The position numbers and the translations under genes were made by a program. A DNA stretch of 64,000 bases from Neopusillimonas aromaticivorans. GTDB lineage: Bacteria; Pseudomonadota; Gammaproteobacteria; Burkholderiales; Burkholderiaceae_B. The notes beneath the pieces are model-generated. The model was not told the DNA's origin and searched no databases. It was given only the letters and a program-made list of their open reading frames with translations. Of the stretch, positions 48,641-60,177 are shown piece by piece; position 1 is the first letter of the stretch, and every line of letters starts with the position of its first letter. The stretch covers positions 2,356,001 to 2,420,000 of the forward strand of contig NZ_CP128233.1 in NCBI RefSeq assembly GCF_030344915.1, in the 5' to 3' direction.

Positions 48641-49897
48641 ATGGCCGAAATCAAAAATTACACCCTGAACTTTGGCCCCCAGCACCCGGCAGCGCACGGG
48701 GTGCTGCGTCTGGTGCTCGAGCTTGATGGTGAAGTCATCCAGCGGGCAGATCCGCATATTGGTTTGCTGCATCGCGCAACCGAAAAGCTGGCCGAGCATA
48801 AAACGTTCATCCAGGCGCTGCCTTACATGGATCGTCTCGATTACGTGTCCATGATGTGCAACGAGCATGCCTATGTCATGGCCATAGAAAAGCTTGCGGG
48901 TATTGAAGTGCCGCTGCGCGCTCAGTACATCCGGGTCATGTTCGACGAAATTACCCGTATTCTCAATCACCTGATGTCGATTGGTTCGCACGGTCTTGAC
49001 GTTGGTGCCATGGCTGTTTTCCTGTATGCCTTCCGTGAGCGTGAAGACCTGATGGACTGCTATGAGGCGGTCTCGGGGGCGCGTATGCACGCGGCGTATT
49101 ACCGGCCGGGTGGTGTTTATCGCGACTTGCCTGACACCATGCCTCAGTATGGTGAAACCAGCAAATACCGCAGTGCCAAAGAGCTTAAAGCCATGAACGA
49201 CGCCCGTTCTGGCTCCATGCTCGACTTTATCGAAGACTTCACCAATCGCTTCCCGACCTGTATCGACGAATACGAAACACTGCTGACCGATAACCGTATC
49301 TGGAAGCAGCGCCTGGTGGGTGTGGGTGTCGTTGACCCCGAACGCGCAAAGGCGCTGGGCTTTACAGGCCCCATGTTGCGGGGTTCCGGCATCGCCTGGG
49401 ATTTACGCCGTATGCAGCCTTACGAAGTGTACGACCGCCTTGAATTTGACATTCCGGTCGGCACCAACGGTGACAGCTACGACCGTTATCTGGTGCGTGT
49501 GGCCGAAATGCGCGAAAGTAACCGCATCATTCGCCAGTGCGTTGAATGGTTGCGCAATAATCCGGGGCCGGTCATTTCCGATAACACCAAAGTCTCGCCG
49601 CCTTCGCGTGAAGGCATGAAAACCGACATGGAAGACCTGATTCACCACTTCAAGCTGTTTACCGAAGGCATGCACGTGCCGCGTGGTGAAGTGTATGCCG
49701 GCGTTGAGCATCCCAAGGGCGAGTTTGGCATTTATATGGTGGCCGATGGCGCCAATAAACCGTATCGGCTGAAAATCCGTGCGCCCGGGTTCGTGCATTT
49801 GCAGGCGCTCGACGAAATGTCGCGTGGGCACATGATTGCCGACGCGGTAACCATTATCGGGACACTGGATATCGTGTTCGGTGAAATCGACCGCTAA
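48641..49897 (+). CDS. nuoD: NADH-quinone oxidoreductase subunit D
   Basis: 418 residues, the 49-kDa subunit, forming the quinone pocket with NuoB. Visible: FGPQHPAAHGVLRLVLELDG, GLLHRATEKLAEHKTF (quinone-site His), RARMHAAYYRPGGV-type segment (here GARMHAAYYRPGGVYRD) and the C-terminal DIVFGEIDR. Related to the large subunit of NiFe hydrogenases but without metal-ligand cysteines. Intact. Confidence 0.97.
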   Translation: MAEIKNYTLNFGPQHPAAHGVLRLVLELDGEVIQRADPHIGLLHRATEKLAEHKTFIQALPYMDRLDYVSMMCNEHAYVMAIEKLAGIEVPLRAQYIRVMFDEITRILNHLMSIGSHGLDVGAMAVFLYAFREREDLMDCYEAVSGARMHAAYYRPGGVYRDLPDTMPQYGETSKYRSAKELKAMNDARSGSMLDFIEDFTNRFPTCIDEYETLLTDNRIWKQRLVGVGVVDPERAKALGFTGPMLRGSGIAWDLRRMQPYEVYDRLEFDIPVGTNGDSYDRYLVRVAEMRESNRIIRQCVEWLRNNPGPVISDNTKVSPPSREGMKTDMEDLIHHFKLFTEGMHVPRGEVYAGVEHPKGEFGIYMVADGANKPYRLKIRAPGFVHLQALDEMSRGHMIADAVTIIGTLDIVFGEIDR

Positions 49898-49934
49898 GCC
49901 GGCGCCCAATCAAGGTAAATACCGGGTTCAAATT

Positions 49935-50459
49935 ATGCTGCTTTCCGAAAAAGCCTATCAGAAGATTGACCGGGAACTCGCCAAGTTCCCCGCCGACCAA
50001 CGACAATCGGCCATCATGGCCGCCCTGACCATTGCGCAAGACGAAGCCGGATGGGTTTCGCCGCAGGTCATTGAAGACGTCGCCAGGCATATCGGTGTTG
50101 CGCCGATCGCCGTTCAAGAGGTGGCGACCTTCTACAACATGTACAGTACCAAACCTGTCGGTCGTTACAAGCTCAGTGTCTGTACCAATCTGCCCTGTGC
50201 GCTGCGCGACGGGGTAGGGGCTGCCGAGCATATCAAAAAGACGTTGGGTATCGGCTTTCACGAAACCACTCCCGATGGTCTGTTTACCTTGCTCGAAGGC
50301 GAGTGCATGGGGGCGTGTGGTGATTCTCCCGTCATGCTGGTGAACGACAAGCACATGTGTGTACGAATGGCGCCAGAAAAAATCGATGCCATGATCAATG
50401 AACTCAAGAAGCACGGGGTGCAGCATGAGCACCGCCGATATTCTCAAGCAATTCTCTGA
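49935..50459 (+). CDS. nuoE: NADH-quinone oxidoreductase subunit E
   Basis: 24-kDa subunit of the NADH dehydrogenase module with a [2Fe-2S] cluster; ligands in CTNLPCALRDG and GECMGACGDSP. ATG 49935 is preferred to GTG 49881, which lies inside nuoD. The read frame (174 residues) ends with an unusual tail and overlaps nuoF by 35 bp. If one G is added to the G4 run at 50415-50418, the protein would end KKHGGAA at a TGA (50426-50428) overlapping the nuoF ATG as ATGA, giving 164 residues; this is likely the true end. Confidence 0.92.
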   Translation: MLLSEKAYQKIDRELAKFPADQRQSAIMAALTIAQDEAGWVSPQVIEDVARHIGVAPIAVQEVATFYNMYSTKPVGRYKLSVCTNLPCALRDGVGAAEHIKKTLGIGFHETTPDGLFTLLEGECMGACGDSPVMLVNDKHMCVRMAPEKIDAMINELKKHGVQHEHRRYSQAIL

Positions 50460-51790
50460 AGGTCTTGCCATTGCGCCCAACAATGATTTGTCGCGCAGCA
50501 TGATTTTCCATGGGCGTCACATTAGTCCACAGATCGTGGCCGATCTTGATGGCACGAACTGGCGCCTGGACGATTACGTCAAGCGTGGTGGTTACGAGGC
50601 TTTGCGCAAGGTGCTGACCTCGGGCATGAAGCCCGAAGATGTCATTGCCGAAGTCAAGTCATCGGGTTTGCGCGGTCGTGGCGGTGCAGGCTTCCCGACG
50701 GGCCTCAAATGGAGCTTCATGCCCCGCAACCTGCCGGGCCAGAAGTACCTCGTGTGCAACTCAGACGAAGGCGAGCCAGGCACCTTCAAAGACCGTGACA
50801 TTCTGCGTTTCAACCCGCATATCGTTATCGAAGGCATGGCCATTGCTGCCTATGCCATGGGTATCAGTGTGGGTTACAACTATATCCACGGCGAAATTTT
50901 TGAAATCTACGAGCGCTTCGAAGAAGCCCTTGAAGAGGCGCGTCAAGCCGGTTTCCTTGGTGACAACATTCTGGGCTCCGGCTTCAGGTTCCAGCTGCAT
51001 GCCTTTCATGGTTTCGGTGCCTATATTTGCGGTGAAGAAACCGCCTTGCTCGAATCGCTGGAAGGGAAAAAGGCCAGCCACGCTTCAAGCCGCCGTTTCC
51101 GGCCAGTTATGGTTTGTACGGCAAGCCGACCACCATCAACAATACCGAAACCTTTGCTGCCGTACCCTGGATCATCCGCAATAGCGGCCAGGCCTATCTT
51201 GAAACCGGCATTCCCAATAACGGCGGTACCAAGCTGTTTTCGGTGTCGGGCGACGTCGAGTTGCCTGGCAACTACGAAATTCCCATGGGTACACCGTTTT
51301 CAAAACTGCTCGAACTGGCAGGCGGTGTCAAGGGTGGGCGCAAGCTGAAGGCCGTTATTCCCGGGGGTCCAGTGCGCCGGTCGTACCTGGCGACATCATG
51401 ATGCAGGCCACCATGGACTACGACAGTATTGCCAAGGCCGGGTCGATGCTGGGCTCCGGGGCGGTCATTGTCATGGACGAGACCCGCTGCATGGTCAAAT
51501 CATTGCTGCGACTCTCGTACTTCTACTACGAAGAAAGCTGTGGCCAATGCACGCCGTGCCGCGAAGGTACTGGCTGGTTGTATCGCATCATCGAACGCAT
51601 TGAAAACGGTCAGGGTCGGCCCGATGATCTCGATGTGCTTGATTCGGTGGCCGCCAATATCATGGGGCGCACCATTTGCGCTTTGGGCGATGCTGCTGCC
51701 ATGCCGGTTCGCAGTTTTATAAAGCACTTCCGCGACGAGTTCGCACACCACATCCAGCATAAAAGCTGCGTGGTGCCCAAATATTTGTAG
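50425..51790 (+). CDS. nuoF: NADH-quinone oxidoreductase subunit F, two frameshifts
   Basis: 51-kDa subunit binding NADH, FMN and a [4Fe-4S] cluster; 455 residues after repair. NADH/FMN region: SSGLRGRGGAGFPTGLKW and CNSDEGEPGTFKDR, then ICGEETALLESLEGK. The cluster ligands lie in ESCGQCTPCREGTG with a fourth Cys in MGRTICALGDA. Breaks: an A is missing from the A5 run at 51067-51071 (GKKGQPRFKPPFPA) and a G from the G5 run at 51362-51366 (PGGSSAPVVPGD). Confidence 0.95.
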
Positions 51791-51805
51791 GGTCAGGATA
51801 CGCTA

Positions 51806-54132
51806 ATGGTTGAACTCACCATCGACGGCAAACAAGTCGAAGTCCCCGAAGGCAGCATGGTCATGCATGCGGCCAACAAGTTGGGGCTGTATGTGCCGCA
51901 TTTTTGCTATCACAAGAAACTCTCCATCGCGGCGAACTGTCGCATGTGCCTGGTTGAAGTCGAAAAGGCGCCCAAGCCCATGCCTGCCTGTGCCACGCCT
52001 GTGACCAATGGCATGGTAGTGCACACCTGTTCTGAAAAAGCAGTGTCGGCACAGAAAAGCGTCATGGAGTTCCTGCTCATCAATCACCCGCTCGACTGCC
52101 CCATCTGCGATCAGGGCGGCGAGTGCCAGTTGCAAGACCTTGCGGTGGGGTACGGTGGTACCGGTTCGCGCTACCAGGAAGAAAAGCGGGTTGTCTTCCA
52201 CAAAGAAATGGGTCCACTCATTTCTGCCGAAGAAATGCCCCGTTGTATTCACTGTACGCGCTGTGTGCGTTTCGGTCAGGAAGTCGCCGGTGTCATGGAA
52301 TTGGGCATGCTCAATCGTGGCGAACATTCCGAAATCACAACGTTTGTCGGGCGTGCCGTTGAGTCCGAACTCTCGGGCAACATGATCGATATCTGCCCGG
52401 TCGGTGCGCTGACGTCCAAACCGTTCCGTTACACTGCCCGTACATGGGAACTGGCGCGTCGCCGTTCCGTCAGCCCGCACGACAGTGTCGGCGCGAATAT
52501 CGTGGTCCAGGTCAAGGGCGATCACGTCATGCGTGTCGTGCCCTTTGAAAATGAAGACGTCAACGAGTGCTGGATTTCTGACCGCGATCGTTTTGCCTAT
52601 ACGGGTCTGAACACCGAAGATCGTTTGGCACACCCTATGGTGAAAGACGCCAGCGGTCAATGGAACGAAGTCACCTGGGGTGACGCGCTGCAGGCTGTTG
52701 TCAAAGGGCTGCGCAAGGTGCGTGATGAAAGCGGTGCTGCGCAGATCGGCGCGCTGGGCAGTGCCCTGGCAACGACCGAAGAATTGGCATTGCTGGCACA
52801 GCTGACCCGTGCACTGGGTTCGGAAAATGTGGATTTCCGTTTGCGCACCACCGATGCAGGGTTTGGTGCAGCCGTTGCGGGTACGCCCTGGCTGGGCATG
52901 CCTATTGCCGAACTCGACAATGTCGATCGCGTGCTGGTGGTCGGTTCGTTCTTGCGCAAAGATCATCCGTTGTTTACCCAGCGTTTGCGTCAGGCGGTGA
53001 AGCGTGGGACACAAGTGTCATTCATCAGCGCCGCTCATGATGACCCATTGTTCCCGGTGGCCGGCAAGCTGGCAACCACGCCATCGCTCATGCCCAATGC
53101 AGTTGCCCAGGTGGTTGTCGCATTGGCGCAGGCCAAAGGCCAGCCCGTTCCGGCCGCGCTGGCTCAAGTCCAGGTTTCTGACGAGGCCCGCCATATTGCC
53201 GATAGCCTCGCCTCAGGCGATAACGTTGCGATTCTTATCGGTAACATGGCCGCTGAATCGCCCGTCGCTTCGCTGGTGGCGGCCAATGCACAAGAAGCGG
53301 CCCGGTTGGCTTCTGCAAAATTCGGCTTTCTTACCGCTGGCGGTAACACCGTAGGGGGTATCTGGCCGGTGCAGTGCCCAAGGCCAACGGCCTGACCGCC
53401 GCACAAATGCTTGAAAATCCGCTCAAGGCCTACATCGTCTTGCACGCCGAGCCCTTGTTTGATGCCGATAATGGTGCGAAAGCCGTGCAGACCCTGCAAG
53501 CGGCCGAGTTTGTGGTTGCCTTGACACCGTACGCGTCAGCGGCACAAGACTGGGCCAACGTCATGCTGCCCGTTGCGCCCTATACGGAAACCTCCGGTAC
53601 TTTTGTCAATGCCGAGGGGCGTGCGCAGAGTTTCCGTGGTACGGTCAGTCCGCTGGGCGAGTCGCGTCCGGCCTGGAAGGTGTTGCGCGTCATGGGCAAC
53701 CTGTTCGATCTGCCGGGCTTTGACGATGAAACATCCGAGTCCGTACGCGACACCGTTCTGGCGGGTAACGTGGCTGATCGCCTGTCCAATACGGTGGTCC
53801 TCGCACCGGCATTGTCCAGTCAGGTTCAGGGGCTCGAGCGTGTGGCCGATATGCCCATTTATCGCTCTGACGCCATTGTTCGTCGTGCCGAACCGTTGCA
53901 GGCCGCTCCCGCGTCGCAAGCGCCTGTTTTACGTGCCCATTCGTCCACGCTGGCCGCGTTGGGGCTGGCCGCGGGTGAGTCCGCCCGAGTCAAGTCAGCG
54001 GCCGGGGAAGTTGTCCTGTCTGTCCAGGTCGATGACGGTGTTGCTCAGGGTGCCGTACGTGTTGCTGCCGGTTTCCCGCAAACCCTGGCCCTCGGTAGTG
54101 CCTTTGGCCAAGTCACTGTGGAGCGTGTCTAA
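51806..54132 (+). CDS. nuoG: NADH-quinone oxidoreductase subunit G, frameshifted
   Basis: 75-kDa iron-sulfur subunit, 775 residues after repair. N-terminal [2Fe-2S] ligands: CYHKKLSIAANCRMCLVEV. Then HPLDCPICDQGGECQLQD and CIHCTRCVRFGQEVAG with downstream CPVGAL bind [4Fe-4S] clusters. The remainder is a molybdopterin-oxidoreductase-like domain without the cofactor. The frame breaks at 53354-53358 (G5); adding one G gives NTVGGYLAGAVPKANGL. The stop abuts the nuoH start. Confidence 0.95.
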
Positions 54133-55206
54133 ATGGAATGGCTCTCTATGCTTGAAGCGTTCGGCACCGGCCTTATCGGCCCGACGGCCTGGTATGTGGT
54201 CTGGACGCTGGTAAAAATCATCATTATTGCCGTACCTGTTATTTTGTGCGTGGCTTACCTGACGTACTGGGAGCGCAAGATGATCGGCGCGATGCACGTG
54301 CGCCTGGGGCCCACCAAGGTCGGTTACCGGGGGCTGCTGCAACCCTTTGCCGATGTTTTCAAATTGCTGACCAAAGAGCTGGTGGTGCCCGGTCAGGCCA
54401 ACAAGGTGTTGTTCATCCTGGCGCCTGTGGTGACGCTGATGCCGGCGTTGGCGGCTTGGGCCATTGTTCCGTTTGGCCCCGACCTGGTGCTGTCGAACGT
54501 CAATGCCGGTCTGCTCTACCTGATGGCAATTACCTCGGTCGGGGTATATGGCGTGATCGTGGCCGGTTGGGCCTCGAACTCGAAGTATGCCTTTCTGGGC
54601 GCGATGCGCGCGGCCGCTCAAATGGTGTCGTACGAACTGGCGATCGGTTTCGTCATGATCACCGTGCTGTTGGTATCGGGCTCGCTGAATGTCAGCGAAA
54701 TTGTCTGGGGGCAAGACCGTGGCATGTTCGCCGATACCGGTCTGAATTTCCTGTCCTGGAACTGGCTGCCTTTGTTGCCGTTATTCGTCATTTATGTCGT
54801 GTCTTGCGTGGCGGAAACCAATCGCCATCCGTTTGACGTGGTGGAAGGCGAGTCGGAAATTGTGGCCGGTCACATGGTCGAATACTCCAGTACTGCTTTT
54901 GCCCTGTTCTTTCTGGGCGAATACGCCAACATGATTCTGCTGTCGGCGATGGCCTCCATCATGTTCCTCGGCGGCTGGTTGCCTCCTGTCGACATTGCCC
55001 CGTTCACCTGGGTTCCGGGTTGGCTGTGGCTGGGCATCAAGACGTTCTGCGTGGTGTCGTTGTTTATCTGGTTCCGCGCCACTTTCCCGCGTTATCGCTA
55101 CGACCAGATCATGCGTCTGGGCTGGAAAATTTTCATTCCACTTACCGGTATCTGGTTGCTGATCGTTGCGATCTGGATGCAAACGCCATGGAATATCTGG
55201 CAATAA
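54133..55206 (+). CDS. nuoH: NADH-quinone oxidoreductase subunit H
   Basis: 357 residues, about eight membrane helices; forms the quinone entry channel and links peripheral and membrane arms. Signature segments YWERKMIGAMHVRLGPTKVG, FADVFKLLTKELVVPG and ETNRHPFDVVEGESEIVAG. Starts directly after the nuoG TAA. Intact. Confidence 0.97.
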   Translation: MEWLSMLEAFGTGLIGPTAWYVVWTLVKIIIIAVPVILCVAYLTYWERKMIGAMHVRLGPTKVGYRGLLQPFADVFKLLTKELVVPGQANKVLFILAPVVTLMPALAAWAIVPFGPDLVLSNVNAGLLYLMAITSVGVYGVIVAGWASNSKYAFLGAMRAAAQMVSYELAIGFVMITVLLVSGSLNVSEIVWGQDRGMFADTGLNFLSWNWLPLLPLFVIYVVSCVAETNRHPFDVVEGESEIVAGHMVEYSSTAFALFFLGEYANMILLSAMASIMFLGGWLPPVDIAPFTWVPGWLWLGIKTFCVVSLFIWFRATFPRYRYDQIMRLGWKIFIPLTGIWLLIVAIWMQTPWNIWQ

Positions 55207-55225
55207 GGGATGGCAGGGGTTAATT

Positions 55226-55714
55226 ATGGAAGCGATTAAAGATTTTTTCGGCAGTTTGCTGCTCTCGGAGATGCTCAAGGGCATGCGCCTGACGGGCAAG
55301 TATTTCTTCAAGCGCAAGGTGACCTTGCGCTACCCGGAAGAAAAGACGCCGGCCTCGCCACGGTTCCGTGGCCTGCATGCCTTGCGACGCTACCCCAATG
55401 GCGAAGAGCGTTGCATTGCCTGCAAGTTGTGCGAAGCCGTTTGTCCGGCCATGGCCATCACCATCGAATCAGAGCAGCGTGCCGATGGTTCCCGTCGCAC
55501 AACACGTTATGACATCGACCTGACCAAATGCATTTTTTGCGGGTTCTGTGAAGAAAGCTGTCCGGTCGATTCGATTGTCGAAACGCATATTCACGAGTAT
55601 CACGGTGAAAAGCGCGGCGATCTGTACTTCACCAAAGACATGCTGCTTGCCGTGGGTGACCGCTATGAGCCCGAAATTGCTGCCCGTCGCGCCGCCGATG
55701 CGCCTTACCGTTAA
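55226..55714 (+). CDS. nuoI: NADH-quinone oxidoreductase subunit I
   Basis: 162 residues with two [4Fe-4S] ferredoxin motifs: CIACKLCEAVCP and CIFCGFCEESCP. They carry electrons from NuoG to NuoB. An amphipathic N-terminus (EAIKDFFGSLLLSEMLKG) sits against the membrane. ATG 55226 is used, since a longer frame to 55166 overlaps nuoH. Intact, with an unshortened T6 run near its start. Confidence 0.96.
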   Translation: MEAIKDFFGSLLLSEMLKGMRLTGKYFFKRKVTLRYPEEKTPASPRFRGLHALRRYPNGEERCIACKLCEAVCPAMAITIESEQRADGSRRTTRYDIDLTKCIFCGFCEESCPVDSIVETHIHEYHGEKRGDLYFTKDMLLAVGDRYEPEIAARRAADAPYR

Positions 55715-55732
55715 CACCAGGGCCTCAAGACC

Positions 55733-56350
55733 ATGACATTTTCTACTGTCCTGTTTTATCTGCTGGCCATAGTGCTGGTGGTTGCAGCGTTCCGTGTCAT
55801 TACGGCGCCCAACCCCATTACGGCTGTTCTTAATCTTATTCTGGCGTTTTTCACGGCGGCCATGCTCTGGATTCTCATCGGTGCGGAATTCCTGGGGTTG
55901 CTGCTGGTTCTTGTGTATGTCGGCGCCGTGATGGTGCTGTTCCTGTTCGTCGTCATGATGCTTGATGTTCGCTCGGAAAGTTTGCGCAAGGGGTTCAAGG
56001 CCTATTTGCCTGCCGGGTTGCTGGTGGGGCTGATCATGGTGCTGGAAATGGCCTTCGTACTCGGGCGTACATGGTTTGATGCCGGTGCGCCTGCCGAGCA
56101 GGGCCCCGACTACAACAACACCCGCGCACTTGGCGAACTGATGTACACCGATTACGTTTTTGCCGTAGAGATCGGGGCCGTCATTCTGCTGGTGGGCATG
56201 GTGGCTGCCATCGCCCTGACACTGCGCAAGCGTCGCGATGTCAAATACAACAACCCGTCCGAACAGGTCAAAGTGCGCGCCAAAGATCGCGTGCGTCTGG
56301 TCAGTGTGCCTTCGCAAACTGAAGCACCGTCCAAGGAGTCTACCCAATGA
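55733..56350 (+). CDS. nuoJ: NADH-quinone oxidoreductase subunit J
   Basis: 205 residues, five membrane helices, part of the proton-pumping arm. VITAPNPITAVLNLILAFFT and LLVLVYVGAVMVLFLFVVMM (TM3 with its pi-bulge region) are characteristic. The C-terminal tail (about 165-205) is hydrophilic and basic. It overlaps nuoK by 4 bp (ATGA). Intact. Confidence 0.95.
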   Translation: MTFSTVLFYLLAIVLVVAAFRVITAPNPITAVLNLILAFFTAAMLWILIGAEFLGLLLVLVYVGAVMVLFLFVVMMLDVRSESLRKGFKAYLPAGLLVGLIMVLEMAFVLGRTWFDAGAPAEQGPDYNNTRALGELMYTDYVFAVEIGAVILLVGMVAAIALTLRKRRDVKYNNPSEQVKVRAKDRVRLVSVPSQTEAPSKESTQ

Positions 56351-56655
56351 CGATTACGCTTGCGCATTATCTTATTCTGGCTGCCATCCTTTTTTGTATT
56401 GGTGTTTTCGGCTTCTTCGTGAACCGTCGCAATCTGCTGATCCTGCTCATGTCCATCGAGCTGATCCTGTTGTCGGCCAATATCAATTTTGTGGCGTTTT
56501 CTACCTGGTTCGGTGAAGCTTCCGGGCAGGTTTTCGTGTTCTTCATCCTGACCGTTGCCGCAGCTGAAGCGGCGATTGGTCTGGCCATTCTGGTGTTGCT
56601 GTTCCGTAACCTCAATACCATCAATGTCGAAGAACTGGATCACCTTAACGGTTGA
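56347..56655 (+). CDS. nuoK: NADH-quinone oxidoreductase subunit K
   Basis: 102 residues, three membrane helices. The two conserved glutamates of the proton path appear in LLMSIELILLSANINFVAF and AAAEAAIGLAILVLLFR. Intact. Confidence 0.96.
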   Translation: MTITLAHYLILAAILFCIGVFGFFVNRRNLLILLMSIELILLSANINFVAFSTWFGEASGQVFVFFILTVAAAEAAIGLAILVLLFRNLNTINVEELDHLNG

Positions 56656-56668
56656 TGGATAGCCAATT

Positions 56669-58661
56669 ATGAGTTCAACCAATTTATATCTTCTCATTGC
56701 TCTGGCGCCGTTGGCCGGTGCATTGATCTCGGGCTTGTTCGGTACCGGGTTTCTGGGCCGTCAGGTCGGTCGCAGCGGTGCGCACTTCATTACCATCCTG
56801 GGTGTGCTGGTGTCCTTTATTGGCTCGGTCATTGTTTTGTTTCAGGTACTTGATGGCCAGACGTTCGATGGTACGGTGTATACCTGGAACGCCATTGGTA
56901 GCGTCGATATTGAAATCGGTTTCCTTATCGACAGCCTGTCGGCACTCATGATGGTGGTGGTGACCTCGGTTTCCCTGATGGTCCACATCTACACCATTGG
57001 CTACATGGCCGATGACCCCGGCTATCAGCGTTTCTTTTCCTATATTTCGCTGTTCACGTTCTCGATGTTGATGCTGGTCATGTCCAACAACATGCTTCAG
57101 CTGTTCTTCGGTTGGGAAGCGGTAGGCCTGGTGTCGTACCTGCTGATTGGCTTCTGGTACACCAAGCCCACAGCCATTTTCGCGAACATGAAGGCCTTTC
57201 TCGTCAACCGTGTGGGTGACTTCGGTTTCATTCTGGGCATTGGGCTGCTGTTCGCCTATACCGGCAGCATGCACTATGGCGAGGTGTTCGCCAAAACCGG
57301 TGAGTTGTCGACCACGGTATTCCCGGGTACCGACTGGCAGTTGCTGACAGTCGCATGTATCTGTCTGTTCATTGGTGCCATGGGTAAATCGGCGCAGGTG
57401 CCCCTGCATGCCTGGCTGCCCGACTCGATGGAAGGCCCCACCCCGATTTCCGCACTGATTCACGCCGCCACCATGGTGACTGCCGGTATCTTTATGGTTG
57501 CGCGTTTTTCACCGGTGTTCGAACTGTCGTCGACCGCGCTGTCGTTCATCATCGTTATTGGTTCGATCGGCGCCTTGTTCCTGGGTATTCTGGGCATCAT
57601 CCAGACTGACATCAAGCGTGTGGTGGCGTACTCCACGCTGTCACAGCTGGGCTACATGACAGTTGCCCTGGGGGCATCGGCGTACTCGGTGGCAATTTTC
57701 CACCTCATGACGCACGCGTTCTTCAAGGCCTTGCTGTTCCTGGGCGCAGGTTCCGTCATTATCGGTATGCATCATGACCAGGACATCCGCAATATGGGGG
57801 CTTGCGCAAGTACATGCCCGTCACCTGGATCACGTTTCTGATCGGTACCCTGGCCTTGGTCGGTACGCCATTCTTCTCGGGGTTCTATTCGAAAGAACAT
57901 ATCATTGAAGCGGCCGGTGCTGCCAATGTCTGGGGGCAACGTTTGCCTACTACTCCACCCTGATTGGCGTATTCGTTACTTCGCTGTACTCGTTCCGCGT
58001 GTATTTCCTCGTGTTCCATGGCAAGCCCCGTTTCGATACTGAAGGGCATGGTCATGCCGCGCACGGCCACGATGATCACGGCCATCACCTTGGTACGCCG
58101 CACGAATCGCCGTGGGTGGTGACGTTGCCTCTGGTGCTGCTGGCTATTCCGTCCGTCATCGCCGGTATCCTCGTCATTGACCCATTGCTGTTCGGCAGTT
58201 TCTTCCAGGGTGTCATCACTGTGCTGCCCGAGCATCCGGCCATGGCCGAGCTGGCCTCGCACTGGCATGGTTGGGTCGCTTACGCCTTGCATGGCTTTGT
58301 CACGGTTCCGTTCTGGCTGATGGTCGCTGGTCTGGTGGTGGCCTGGTACTGCTATATGGTCAACCCCAAGGTGCCCGCCGCCATCAAGCGCAGCCTGTCG
58401 GGTATCAATACCATCCTCGAGAACAAGTACTACGCCGACTGGTTCAACGAACAGGTTCTGGCACGTGGTGCGCGTTGCCTGGGTCGTGGCCTGTGGCAGG
58501 CCGGTGACCGTGGCCTGATTGACGGGCTGCTGGTGAACGGCAGTGCGCGTGTGGTGGGCATGGTTGCGGCCATCAGCCGTCACCTCCAGTCTGGCTACAT
58601 TTATCACTATGCCTTTGCCATGATCATCGGCATCCTGGCGTTCTTAACCTTTTTGTACTGA
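56669..58661 (+). CDS. nuoL: NADH-quinone oxidoreductase subunit L, two frameshifts
   Basis: Largest antiporter-like subunit, 664 residues after repair, with about 16 helices and the long lateral helix at the C-terminus. Core motifs: FFGWEAVGLVSYLLIGFWY, MGKSAQVPLHAWLPDSMEGP, STLSQLGYMTVALG and HLMTHAFFKALLFLGAGS. Breaks: G missing from G5 at 57796-57800 (NMGGLRKYMPVTW) and from G5 at 57932-57936 (NVWGATFAYYSTLIG). A His-rich loop (HGHAAHGHDDHGHH) follows, as in many NuoL proteins. Confidence 0.95.
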
Positions 58662-58668
58662 CGGTTCA

Positions 58669-60169
58669 ATGATGGCTAGCGATATGGCGTCTTCAACTAC
58701 TCCTTGGCTCACACTGTCGATTTTCGTTCCGATCATCGCCGGCCTGATTGTGCTGCTGATCGGTCGTGACGACCGCAAGTGCCTGACGCGCTGGTTATCG
58801 TTGGCCGGTGCGGTGGTCAGCTTCCTGGTGACCTTGCCGCTGTATGCCGGTTTCAACAATGCTACAGCCGACATGCAGTTTGTCGAAAAGGCCCCTGGAT
58901 TGAAACCTTTGCAGTCAATTACCACTTGGGTATTGACGGCATTTCGTTGTGGTTTGTGCTGCTTACTGCCTTCATCACCATTATTGTGGTGCTGGCTGGC
59001 TGGGAAGTCATCCAGCAGAAAGTGGCCCAGTACATGGCATCGTTCCTGATCCTGTCAGGGTTGATGGTCGGGGTGTTCGCGGCACTTGATGGCATGCTGT
59101 TCTATGTGTTCTTCGAGGCCACGCTGATCCCGATGTACATCATCATTGGTGCCTGGGGCGGTCCAAATCGCGTGTATGCCGCGTTCAAGTTTTTCCTGTA
59201 TACCCTGATGGGCTCTTTGCTGACACTGGTCGCTTTCCTGTACCTGTGGCATGCATCGGGTGGATCATTCGATATCCAGACCTGGCATGAACTGCCCCTG
59301 GCCTACACCCCGCAGGTGCTGGTGTTCATTGCCTTGCTGGCGGCGTTTGCGGTCAAGGTTCCCATGTGGCCGGTGCATACCTGGTTGCCCGACGCCCACG
59401 TTGAGGCGCCTACAGGGGGTCGGTTGTGCTGGCCGCCATCATGCTCAAACTGGGGGCCTACGGTTTTCTGCGTTTTTCGTTGCCGATTGCGCCTGATGCG
59501 TCCCAAGGTCTGGCTGGCCTGATGATCGTCCTGTCGCTGGTTGCCGTTATTTATATTGGGCTGGTGGCCATTGTTCAAGACGACATGAAAAAGTTGGTGG
59601 CCTATTCATCTGTTGCGCACATGGGCTTTGTCACGCTCGGCTTCTTCATTTTCAACACCGCCGGGATGGAAGGTGCGATCGTCCAGATGGTGTCGCACGG
59701 GTTTGTATCCGGTGCCATGTTCCTGTGTATCGGCGTTTTGTACGACCGCATGCATACCCGTCGTATTGATGCTTACGGCGGTGTCGTCAATGTCATGCCG
59801 CGTTTTGTGACCTTTTTCGTCCTGTTTTCCATGGCCAATGCCGGCCTTCCGGCGACCAGCGGTTTTGTCGGCGAGTTTACCGTCATCATGGGTGCGGTTG
59901 AATACAACTTCTGGATCGGGTTACTGACGGCATCGGCCCTGATCTTCGGCGCGGCGTATTCGCTCTGGATGGTCAAACGGGTGGCTTTCGGCGACATCAC
60001 CAATAACGAGGTCAAGGGGATGTCCGATCTGAATTCACGTGAATTCCTGATCATGGGCATCATGGCTATCGCGGTGCTGTACATGGGTATCTATCCCAAA
60101 CCCTTTACTGACGTGATGCACGTATCGGTTCAGGCGCTGCTTGACCATGTTGCTGTTTCGAAACTGTAG
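58669..60169 (+). CDS. nuoM: NADH-quinone oxidoreductase subunit M, two frameshifts
   Basis: Antiporter-like proton-pumping subunit, 500 residues after repair, about 14 helices. Motifs: FYVFFEATLIPMYIIIGAWG, FAVKVPMWPVHTWLPDAHVE, VAYSSVAHMGFVTLG. Breaks: C missing from C4 at 58888-58891 (KAPWIETFAVNYHLGIDG) and G from G5 at 59415-59419 (EAPTGGSVVLAAIMLKLG). Several ATGs lie at the start (58669, 58672, 58684); the first is taken by position. Confidence 0.94.
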
Positions 60170-60177
60170 GCCGGATC

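Noticed and set aside
51803..53014. Minus-strand frame (403 codons) opposite nuoG
   Set aside because: Shadow of a conserved iron-sulfur protein gene.
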